Positions 43,131 through 50,811 of a DNA stretch of 64,000 nucleotides are shown here, piece by piece. Within the stretch, counting starts at the first letter, position 1. The number at the start of each line of letters is the position of its first letter. Under the pieces are notes generated by a model. It saw only the letters and a program-made list of their open reading frames with translations, was not told the DNA's origin and ran no database searches. The position numbers and the translations under genes are program-made. The stretch lies in the NCBI GenBank assembly GCA_041565275.1, contig JBFGVE010000002.1, positions 18,655-82,654 on the forward strand. The letters are read 5' to 3'. Origin of the DNA: CAWUKT01 sp041565275. Lineage in GTDB: Bacteria > Bacteroidota > Bacteroidia > J057 > JADKCL01.

Positions 43131-45032
43131 TTAGTACGACCTGATACCCTTTCCTTCCACATAGTTGATGAAAGCCTGGTTGACTACTCTGTTCCCGCCA
43201 GGAGTAGGGTAGTCTCCGGAAAAGTACCAATCGCCCAGGTGGTTAGGGATGGCTTTGGCTAGATTGGCCAGAGGTTGATACACAATTTCAACTTGACAAT
43301 CCAAATTGTCAGGTTTCAGCAGATCAGCTATTTTCCTTGAGATTTCATCTTCGGTAAACAACTCGTAGATGGCCTTAACTGCGTTGCGGGTATGAAGAAG
43401 ATCGTATTCCTTCAGGGCGACGCATTCTCGATATACTTGGTGAATGGTGCCATGCATGCCACGCTCGTTGAGCAAGGCAATTGCAGCCTGGAAAGCAGCG
43501 AACCGACCAATCTGAGACATGTCGATGCCATAACAATCCGGGTATCTGATCTGAGGTGCAGAGGATACAATGATGATTTTCTTTGGCTGAAGCCGTCCCA
43601 AGATGCGTAAAATACTTTGTTTCAGGGTTGTTCCCCGAACGATAGAATCATCAATGCAGACCAAGTTATCTACCTTGGGGGTAAGAATTCCTTGGGTTAC
43701 ATCGTATACGTGGGCCACCAAATCATCACGGGCGTTGTCATCGGTAATGAAGGTTCGTAGCTTGATGTCTTTGATAATTACTTTTTCCACCCTGGGACGA
43801 GCATTCAAAACCCTTGACAAATCTCCTTCGGTCGCTTTTCCCTGCAACTCCCGTATCTGCCGTATTTTCTCCTGGTTCATATAAGTTTCGACCCCTTTGA
43901 TCATTCCCCAGAATGCAGTTTCAGCGGTGTTGGGAATATAACCAAAGACTGTGTGGTCGAGGTCGTGTCCTACATGTTCCAAAATCTTAGGCACTAGAAT
44001 ATCACCTAATGCCATCCTTTCTCTGTAGATGTCAGGGTCGTTGCCTCGGGAAAAATAGATTCTTTCAAAAGAGCAACTCTTCTTTTCCCGAGCCTCAGTG
44101 AATGCTTTGACGGAAAATTCTCCATTTCGCTTGATGGTGATCAAGTGACCGGGTTCGAGTTCTTTTATATCATCATAAGCAACCTCGAATACAGTAGAAA
44201 TAGCGGGGCGCTCTGAGGCAACTACTATCACGTCATCATTCTCGTAGTAGTGACAAGGACGAATTCCGTTGGGGTCACGAGCTACCCACCCGATCCCACA
44301 GCCTATGAGTCCACCCATAACATAGCCTCCATCCCAGCGTTTGGCAGCCTTTCGGATGATTTTTCGGGTGTCTAGTCCTTCAGCGATCAGGCTTGAAATC
44401 TCTTGTTTACTTCTGCCTTGTTGCTTGAACTTGGCATGTAGTTCTTCATTTTCCTCATCCAGAAAGTGTCCGATGCGTTCCAGAACTGTTTCTGTATCTG
44501 AGATGTAGCGGGGGTGTTGACCCAACTCAACAAGGTATTGGAAAAGGTCGTGGACATTGGTAAGGTTAAAATTACCTGCGATGGTCAGGGTCCGGGACCG
44601 CCAATTGTTGGAGCGAACGACGGGGTGGCAGGCATCAATATTATAGGATCCGTGGGTTCCATACCGGAGATGTCCTAACAACAGCTCGCCGGCAAAACCA
44701 AAATGTTCATGCAGCAGGTCTTCATCTTGCTCAATTCCAGGATACCTTTGCTGGAGTAAGGCCATTCTTCCACTGATCTCTTTGAAGAGTGCTCCCCAAG
44801 GAGAATTCTGGTTGTTCCGCAATCTTTTCAGGTAAGGGCTACCCGGTGGAACATCCAGTTTGAGACTGGCTAAACCAGCCCCGTCCTGGCCCCGGTTATG
44901 CTGCTTTTCCATCAACAAATACATCTTGTTCAGGCCCCAAAGAGGCGTACCGTATTTGTGCTTGTAAAACTTGAGGGGTTTTTTGAGGCGGATCATTCCG
45001 ATTCCGCACTCGTGTTTGATTTGATCGGACAC
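43131..45032 (-). CDS. purF: Amidophosphoribosyltransferase (PurF-type)
   Basis: The 633-residue protein begins MSDQIKHECGIGMIRL, with the class-II glutaminase nucleophile Cys9 expected to be freed by cleavage of a short propeptide. QHNRGQDGAGLAS and LLLGHLRYGTHGSYN are glutaminase motifs. The phosphoribosyltransferase half has the PRPP loop DNLVCIDDSIVRGTTLKQS. It is longer than E. coli PurF (505 residues), with an insert around residues 200-240. The start is GTG. The enzyme commits PRPP to purines. hpt diverges from it 133 bp away. Bacteroidota often carry a second, shorter PurF, so paralogy is possible. Confidence 0.9.
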   Translation of the reverse strand: MSDQIKHECGIGMIRLKKPLKFYKHKYGTPLWGLNKMYLLMEKQHNRGQDGAGLASLKLDVPPGSPYLKRLRNNQNSPWGALFKEISGRMALLQQRYPGIEQDEDLLHEHFGFAGELLLGHLRYGTHGSYNIDACHPVVRSNNWRSRTLTIAGNFNLTNVHDLFQYLVELGQHPRYISDTETVLERIGHFLDEENEELHAKFKQQGRSKQEISSLIAEGLDTRKIIRKAAKRWDGGYVMGGLIGCGIGWVARDPNGIRPCHYYENDDVIVVASERPAISTVFEVAYDDIKELEPGHLITIKRNGEFSVKAFTEAREKKSCSFERIYFSRGNDPDIYRERMALGDILVPKILEHVGHDLDHTVFGYIPNTAETAFWGMIKGVETYMNQEKIRQIRELQGKATEGDLSRVLNARPRVEKVIIKDIKLRTFITDDNARDDLVAHVYDVTQGILTPKVDNLVCIDDSIVRGTTLKQSILRILGRLQPKKIIIVSSAPQIRYPDCYGIDMSQIGRFAAFQAAIALLNERGMHGTIHQVYRECVALKEYDLLHTRNAVKAIYELFTEDEISRKIADLLKPDNLDCQVEIVYQPLANLAKAIPNHLGDWYFSGDYPTPGGNRVVNQAFINYVEGKGIRSY

Positions 45033-45071
45033 TCTGTATCCAGTTATTAATATAAGGTGCTACTAACCTAC

Positions 45072-45099
45072 AGAGCCCAAATTTAGCTCTATTTTTTTT
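45072..45099 (+). terminator. Hairpin with U-tract between divergent purine genes
   Basis: AGAGC (45072-45076) pairs with GCTCT (45086-45090) around a 9-base loop, followed after one A by eight T. The shape is a weak intrinsic terminator on the plus strand, yet it sits in the leader region of hpt rather than after a gene. Confidence 0.35.
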
Positions 45100-45165
45100 A
45101 ATTGTTTCACCCAAAGGTTTTTTTGGATTAGTTTCAGTTTTTAAACCTTACAAAGCCCCTTCTTC

Positions 45166-45705
45166 ATGAACGAAGTCAAGATACTTGATAAGGACTTTAC
45201 TCTCTTAATATCAGAATCAGAATTGCAAGACCAAATATACTTGCTGGCGCAGCAATTGAATGTTATCTATGCAGGATGTGATCCAATGATAGTAAGTGTA
45301 TTAAACGGATCATTCATATTTGCTGCCGATCTGGTCAGACATCTCAACTGGGATCCTGAGATTCATTTTATTAGGGTTAATTCCTACAAAGGAAGTATGA
45401 CCAGTTCGGGTGAGATGCATATGCTGTTGGATTTAAAGGCCTCCGTTGAAGGAAGAGATGTTCTTTTGGTCGAAGATATAGTAGATACAGGCAATACCCT
45501 GGAGTGGCTACGCCATCGCATTAAGAGGTGCGGAGCAGCTTCTGTCAGGCTGGTAACCCTTCTATTCAAAGAAGAGGCTTTCCAAGCCGAGACCCCTCCG
45601 GAGTTTATTGGGTTCAACATTCCCAATGCCTTCGTGGTCGGTTATGGTATGGATTATGCTGAGCGTGGTCGCAACCTGTCTGCGATATACCGACTTATAA
45701 TTTAA
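45166..45705 (+). CDS. hpt: Hypoxanthine phosphoribosyltransferase
   Basis: Hpt salvages hypoxanthine and guanine with PRPP. The 179-residue protein shows MIVSVLNGSFIFAADLVRHL and the PRPP motif VLLVEDIVDTGNTLEWL, and then FNIPNAFVVGYGMDYAERGRNL with the base-binding residues. All are standard for bacterial HPRT. The M15-like gene begins one base after its stop. Confidence 0.95.
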   Translation: MNEVKILDKDFTLLISESELQDQIYLLAQQLNVIYAGCDPMIVSVLNGSFIFAADLVRHLNWDPEIHFIRVNSYKGSMTSSGEMHMLLDLKASVEGRDVLLVEDIVDTGNTLEWLRHRIKRCGAASVRLVTLLFKEEAFQAETPPEFIGFNIPNAFVVGYGMDYAERGRNLSAIYRLII

Positions 45706-45706
45706 G

Positions 45707-46396
45707 GTGGCTTCCCGGGGGAAAAAGAAAAATAAGCAACCGCTCCTCTTCAAAGTGGCACTTTTCCCTCTTTGGTTTGTTTTGATCGCTATACTTCCAT
45801 TCATTCTATTGATCCGAGTATCCGTTTTCGTTTATGCCAATCTTGATCTGGATCCCTGGTTTTGTCTTGCTTTTGGTGCTATACCTACCTTTATCCTGAC
45901 CTTCATCTATTTAAACCGGATTACCAGGACCTTATTCTCCAGGAAAAAAACAAAAAAGGGCGCCAGAAAAATCAACTTTCGTCTTGCCATCGTATTGGTA
46001 GGCGGTTTTATATCTTATACATTGTTCTTCCTTTCTGGAAACAATGCCAAAACGACACAAGTAAAAGGCGAGTACTATTCCGTTCACCCTCTGCTGCGGA
46101 CCACAGTAGGGACTTTGGCTATTTTTGATCGAGACTTAGTCATTACAGACATGTCTCGGGTTCCTGAAGATTATCGGGATATGGGCCTCACCACTAAGAG
46201 CAGATCCCTGCATTTTCCCCAGATGGATGGGTATGTCCATGCCATTGATCTCAGGACCAATAACCGCCCCGAATGGCGAAATACTGTGTTGCGGTGGTAT
46301 TTTGAATTGATGGGCTTCAATACTTTAAGGCATTCAGGCTCGGGTGACCACCTTCATATCTCTCTGTTTATCCATGAACGTCCTGGGGCGTTGTAA
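45707..46396 (+). CDS. Membrane protein with M15-like zinc peptidase domain
   Basis: The 229-residue protein starts with GTG one base after hpt. The N-terminal half has three hydrophobic helices (about residues 14-38, 45-65 and 88-108) with a basic loop RKKTKKGARK. The C-terminal domain has a metal-site pattern like M15/D-Ala-D-Ala peptidases: H169 in SLHFPQMDGY, D181 in VHAIDLRT and H217 in GDHLHISLF. This suggests a membrane-tethered cell-wall peptidase. The spacing between the first two ligands is longer than usual. Function is inferred from the motif only. Confidence 0.72.
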   Translation: MASRGKKKNKQPLLFKVALFPLWFVLIAILPFILLIRVSVFVYANLDLDPWFCLAFGAIPTFILTFIYLNRITRTLFSRKKTKKGARKINFRLAIVLVGGFISYTLFFLSGNNAKTTQVKGEYYSVHPLLRTTVGTLAIFDRDLVITDMSRVPEDYRDMGLTTKSRSLHFPQMDGYVHAIDLRTNNRPEWRNTVLRWYFELMGFNTLRHSGSGDHLHISLFIHERPGAL

Positions 46397-46415
46397 CCTT
46401 GGTCTCGGCTCTTGC

Positions 46416-46446
46416 TTGGCTTCTCAGTGATATGGGACTATCTTTG
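46416..46446 (+). promoter_or_regulatory. adk promoter
   Basis: TTG (46416-46418), 20 bp, then TATCTTTG (46439-46446), a perfect TAnnTTTG. The adk ATG lies 27 bp downstream, which also supports that start over the upstream one in the same frame. Confidence 0.55.
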
Positions 46447-46473
46447 CTGCTTTACTCCAAAAACACAATCGAC

Positions 46474-47058
46474 ATGTTCAATATACTTCTTTTTGGCCCT
46501 CCTGGTGTAGGTAAAGGCACGCAGTCTAATCTTATCAAGGAACAATACGACCTAGAACACCTGTCCACAGGAGATATGCTCCGTGCAGCTCGGAAGTCTG
46601 AGACAGAGCTCGGGAACTTGGTTGCTGCCATCATGGATGCTGGAACTCTAGTCTCCGACGAAATCGTTAACGAACTGGTTCAGGAGCGCGTTACAACCGG
46701 AATAGATAAACAGGGATTCATTTTTGATGGCTATCCCCGTACTGTTGCTCAGGCTCGATATCTGGATGACATCCTGGACAAGGCAGGTTCTCCGATTGCA
46801 GCGGTTGTATTTCTCGAGTCCCCTGAAGAAGAGTTAATCGAGCGTTTACTGAAGCGTGCCCAAGACCAGGGACGCGCTGATGATACAAAGGAAGTGATAG
46901 AGGCACGGATCGTCAACTACAATGCCCAAACACTTCCCGTTGCGAAGTATTACCAGTCACAGGGAAAATTACAAATGATCAATGGGGTTGGTTCCATTGA
47001 AGAAGTTGCGACTCGTATCCGGACTGTTTTAGAAAAAGTTAGGACCGCTAAGGTTTGA
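46474..47058 (+). CDS. adk: Adenylate kinase
   Basis: Adk interconverts AMP, ADP and ATP. From the ATG at 46474 the 194-residue protein begins MFNILLFGPPGVGKGTQSNL, the P-loop. It continues EHLSTGDMLRAARKS and FIFDGYPRTVAQARYLDD, all adenylate-kinase signatures. The short LID (RAQDQGRADDTKEVIEARI) lacks zinc cysteines. obg follows after three bases, forming a two-gene unit. Confidence 0.96.
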   Translation: MFNILLFGPPGVGKGTQSNLIKEQYDLEHLSTGDMLRAARKSETELGNLVAAIMDAGTLVSDEIVNELVQERVTTGIDKQGFIFDGYPRTVAQARYLDDILDKAGSPIAAVVFLESPEEELIERLLKRAQDQGRADDTKEVIEARIVNYNAQTLPVAKYYQSQGKLQMINGVGSIEEVATRIRTVLEKVRTAKV

Positions 47059-47061
47059 TCA

Positions 47062-48078
47062 ATGCCTCCACATCCATTTGTTGATCACGTTCGCATCTAC
47101 TTTCGCAGTGGCAGAGGCGGTAGGGGTGTAGTATCCTGGCGCAGGGAGAAGTATGTAGACAAAGGAGGACCAGATGGTGGTGACGGAGGGAAAGGTGGAG
47201 ACATCATCCTCGAAGGGAGCGGCCAACTTTGGACTCTATTAGATCTTAAATATCGCAAGCATATCCATGCAGAAAATGCTGCACCCGGTGAAGGTAATCG
47301 GAAAACCGGAAGATCTGGCAAGGACCGGATTGTCAAGGTTCCATTGGGAACGGTCGTAACGAACGAAGAAACCGGAGAAGTTTTAGGAGAGATCAAAGAA
47401 GAAGGAGAGCGTTTGACCATTTTGACCGGAGGGCATGGCGGAAAAGGAAATTGGCATTTTCGTTCTTCCTCCAACCAAGCACCGGAATATTCTAGTGAAG
47501 GTGGCCCTCCAAAGGAAATGGTTGCAGTACTGGAGTTAAAAGTGCTTGCTGACATAGGCTTGGTCGGTTTTCCCAATGCAGGAAAGTCTACCCTGCTGTC
47601 AGTTGTTACGGCTGCCAGACCCAAGATCGCGGATTATGCATTTACTACACTGGTTCCCAATCTGGGAATCGTCAAGTACAAAGACTATCAAAGCTTTGTA
47701 CTTGCTGATATCCCTGGAATCATAAAGGGCGCCAGTAAAGGGAAGGGACTAGGAACCCGCTTTCTGCGTCACATTGAGCGTAATTCGGTACTTCTCTTCA
47801 TGATCTCGGTAGAGAGTGATGACATAATTGAAGAATATGAGACCCTGGTCGGTGAATTGAGGGCCTATGCCCCTGAATTGATCCACAAAGATCGTTTCCT
47901 TGCGATTACTAAAACCGACCTCCTCGATGAAGAAGAACTAGAGCAACTCAAGGGAAGTCTGCCTGACGTACCTTGGCATTTCATATCTTCAGTCACCCAA
48001 GAGGGCCTTCCTGAACTAAAAGATAGGCTTTGGCAAATGCTAAATCCTGGTAAGAATAAGGAATTTTGGGAAGATTGA
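47062..48078 (+). CDS. obgE: Obg-family GTPase
   Basis: ObgE is an essential ribosome-associated GTPase linked to 50S assembly and the stringent response. The glycine-rich Obg fold occupies residues 1-160 (RSGRGGRGVVSWRREKYVDKG and later GGHGGKGNWHFRSSSNQ). The G domain follows with G1 GFPNAGKST, G3 DIPGI and G4 TKTD. The 338-residue length fits the type lacking a long C-terminal OCT domain. Confidence 0.96.
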   Translation: MPPHPFVDHVRIYFRSGRGGRGVVSWRREKYVDKGGPDGGDGGKGGDIILEGSGQLWTLLDLKYRKHIHAENAAPGEGNRKTGRSGKDRIVKVPLGTVVTNEETGEVLGEIKEEGERLTILTGGHGGKGNWHFRSSSNQAPEYSSEGGPPKEMVAVLELKVLADIGLVGFPNAGKSTLLSVVTAARPKIADYAFTTLVPNLGIVKYKDYQSFVLADIPGIIKGASKGKGLGTRFLRHIERNSVLLFMISVESDDIIEEYETLVGELRAYAPELIHKDRFLAITKTDLLDEEELEQLKGSLPDVPWHFISSVTQEGLPELKDRLWQMLNPGKNKEFWED

Positions 48079-48335
48079 TTTTCTCAGTCTTTATAGGTAG
48101 TTTACACGTTGCGTTGAATTTCGTTGTCCTTTTATATTTCCTGGGGCAACCAATGAAATCGTTATAGCTACGTTAGCTTGAATTGGGTTTTTGAGGCTGG
48201 AGTCGAAAATAAGGGTGGGGTACCTACGTGTAAAGCTTGGTGGGTTCTCTTTTTGGAATCTCAACTGATACCTAAGCCAAATAAGCCAGCCACTGATCTT
48301 GTATTGCTTTTGGATCACTCTAATGAGTGTTGGTT

Positions 48336-50663
48336 ATGGAAACGCTAAGAAAATCGCATCTATTTTTGATAAAGTTCCTTGTCTTGGTCATTGGAATGGC
48401 GTTTCCCCAGTTTGCTATAGCGCAAATACCGACCAATTATTGTTTTGGAGGAACAAAGGTCGGGGATATTACTCCAACTGTTCCTTGGCAAGTTTGGCCA
48501 TGTGTTACGGGTGGGGACTACCTGGAATTTTATGCTGTTGCAGGAAACCAATATATTTTTACCTTCTGTTTTGCGGGTGGTGCAGCTACCTGGGATACCC
48601 AGCTAAGTATCTCGGACAGTGCTGGAAATTTTCCAACGGGATATGACCCAGGAACCCCCGACATTGACAGTGTCCGTAATGATGACTTTTGTTTCTTGCA
48701 GTCCTATTTGGTTTTCCCTTGTCGAGCCAGTGGAACTTACCGGTTACTGACTAGTTTCTACGACTCTGGCTCGGGGGGAGATTGTCAGACCTCTACTCAG
48801 TGTGGTGCCCTTGCATATAAGGTTGAGCCTCCCAGAGGTGGGACAGGAGATGATTGTGTCAATCCTCATGTAATCAGCTCACTACCATTCTCCACAGGTG
48901 GACTGACCACCAGAGATTTCAGTAATGATTATAATCAATCCCATGCCTGCAATTCAACCTATATGAACGGTTTGGATTACGTTTTTTCCTACGATGGAAC
49001 CGCAGGAGAATGCATCTCTATTTTTACTCAGAACACATTCACTTACTCTGGTCTTTTCCTGTTGGATGGTTGTCCTGACGACCCTTCTACCAATTGTGTA
49101 GCTTTTTCTGAGGCAGCTTCTGGAAGTCCTTTCCTGAGTAACATTGCACTGGGTTCTACAACCACTTATTATATTGTGATATCCGGTATCTCGGGTCTGC
49201 CGTATATGCCTTTTGATATCAGTGTTAGCAATTGTGTAGCTGTAGGTATTGGAAATACTTGTGCAAATCCATTTCCGATTCCTGGTCTGCCCTATAGCCA
49301 ACAGGGCTTTACGACTTGTGGGTTTGGCGATGATTACGATAATACTACTGCTTGCTCCAGTTCTTTTATGAACGGAGAGGACTTTGTATTTAGTTATAGC
49401 TCACCTGGTGATGAATGTATCCGTATTGATTTGGAAAACACAGGCCAGAATACGGGATTTTTTGTCTATGATGGTTGTCCTACGCTATCCAATTGTGTAG
49501 CTCAACGAACGGAAGTTGATGGGAATCCAAAATTGAGAAGGATTAACTTGGACAGTGCTGGCACTTATTACATTGTCGTTTCCACCCAGCCCAACCCTAA
49601 TTGTACTCCTTTTGACATAGAAATAACTCAATGCCCTCCAGCATGTAATAGTCCTTCAAATGGTTCTGATTTATGTTCTCAGGCCACTGTAGTTAGCTTG
49701 GGTCCCAATGATACAGTATGTGGATTCACCGATGAGCTGTACGGGGCTGATGCCAGTACTGATCTCCTAAATGATTTCTGCGGAACCATTGAAAATAATA
49801 CTTGGTATTCTTTTGCTGCGGATTCTACTACCATGACTTTTGTTGCAGAAGCTGGAAATTGCCTTTCCGGATTTGGTATACAAGCAGAAGTCTTCTCCTC
49901 TTCTGATTGCTTCAACTTCACTTCTGTTTCTGATTGCTGGAATCCCATGTTGGCTACTACTGGTATTTTCCAGGCTACAAACCTCACGGTGGGTAATTCT
50001 TATTATCTTATGTTAGATGGCTATGCCGGAGATGATTGTGAGTTCCGGCTTTATCGTAGCCAGGATCCTCTTCCGATTGAGTTCGGACCCTTTGTTGTGA
50101 GTCTGAATGGCTCTACTTCTACCATAAGTTGGGAAACCTTCATGGAATCCAACAATCGGGGCTTTGTTATTGAGCGTGGGCAGCAAGATGGTTTGGGTGA
50201 AACTGGTCATGTCCTCTGGGAAGATATATCCTTCGTAAAGGGACTGGGAGATACCGAAGATGGTCATGTTTACACCTATGTTGACGAGATTACTTTCAAT
50301 GGTAGGCCTTATTTTTACCGTATCAGGCAATTGGATTACAATGGACAGTCGACTTTTTCAGAGATTCGCTCAGTAAATCCAGAAGGACCAATTTCCAGTA
50401 GCTTGCTGGCCCTCTATCCAAACCCAGCTAAGGATTGGATAAATTTGACTTATTATTCTCACCAGAAAGCATCTGTCAGTTTGCAAATGCTAGATCTGAA
50501 AGGGCGGGTCGTTATGAAAAAGGATTTCCAAGAAAACTCTCCTGGTGTGTTTGAACACAAGATCCACTTGGGTCAATTTAGCCAGGGGCTATACCTGTTC
50601 AACCTACAGCTGGGATCTGCAAGATATACCCGCAAGATTTTTATTTCCCGATCAGATTTGTAG
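48336..50663 (+). CDS. T9SS-sorted surface protein with repeated beta domains
   Basis: The protein (775 residues from the ATG at 48336) has a signal peptide ending FAIAQ and a C-terminal type A T9SS sorting domain (LLALYPNPAKDWINLTYY; GLYLFNLQLG). At least two related domains of about 130 residues lie between, marked by DDCVNPHVISSLPFSTGG and NTCANPFPIPGLPYSQQG. Each has a conserved MNGLDYVFSY or MNGEDFVFSY and a later C-x-A pattern. They resemble PPC/CUB-like jelly rolls with many cysteines. The product is exported by T9SS and anchored or released at the surface. The ligand is unknown. Confidence 0.88.
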   Translation: METLRKSHLFLIKFLVLVIGMAFPQFAIAQIPTNYCFGGTKVGDITPTVPWQVWPCVTGGDYLEFYAVAGNQYIFTFCFAGGAATWDTQLSISDSAGNFPTGYDPGTPDIDSVRNDDFCFLQSYLVFPCRASGTYRLLTSFYDSGSGGDCQTSTQCGALAYKVEPPRGGTGDDCVNPHVISSLPFSTGGLTTRDFSNDYNQSHACNSTYMNGLDYVFSYDGTAGECISIFTQNTFTYSGLFLLDGCPDDPSTNCVAFSEAASGSPFLSNIALGSTTTYYIVISGISGLPYMPFDISVSNCVAVGIGNTCANPFPIPGLPYSQQGFTTCGFGDDYDNTTACSSSFMNGEDFVFSYSSPGDECIRIDLENTGQNTGFFVYDGCPTLSNCVAQRTEVDGNPKLRRINLDSAGTYYIVVSTQPNPNCTPFDIEITQCPPACNSPSNGSDLCSQATVVSLGPNDTVCGFTDELYGADASTDLLNDFCGTIENNTWYSFAADSTTMTFVAEAGNCLSGFGIQAEVFSSSDCFNFTSVSDCWNPMLATTGIFQATNLTVGNSYYLMLDGYAGDDCEFRLYRSQDPLPIEFGPFVVSLNGSTSTISWETFMESNNRGFVIERGQQDGLGETGHVLWEDISFVKGLGDTEDGHVYTYVDEITFNGRPYFYRIRQLDYNGQSTFSEIRSVNPEGPISSSLLALYPNPAKDWINLTYYSHQKASVSLQMLDLKGRVVMKKDFQENSPGVFEHKIHLGQFSQGLYLFNLQLGSARYTRKIFISRSDL

Positions 50664-50792
50664 ATCCAAAGTATGGCTGAAGTATGACAACCGCAAGGAT
50701 GCGGCAAGGACTATAGATTTGATTCCTTTTTTGATTGACATAGGACTTTTATGAGGGGTATTCAGCGGATTTCTTACTCCGTATCTTTTGAC

Positions 50793-50800
50793 TAACTTTG
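50793..50800 (+). promoter_or_regulatory. -7 box before the RND exporter gene
   Basis: TAACTTTG is a perfect TAnnTTTG ending 11 bp before the ATG at 50812. No good -33 TTG is visible. It supports starting the protein at 50812 rather than at the TTG at 50788. Confidence 0.33.
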
Positions 50801-50811
50801 TGCTCCCAAAA

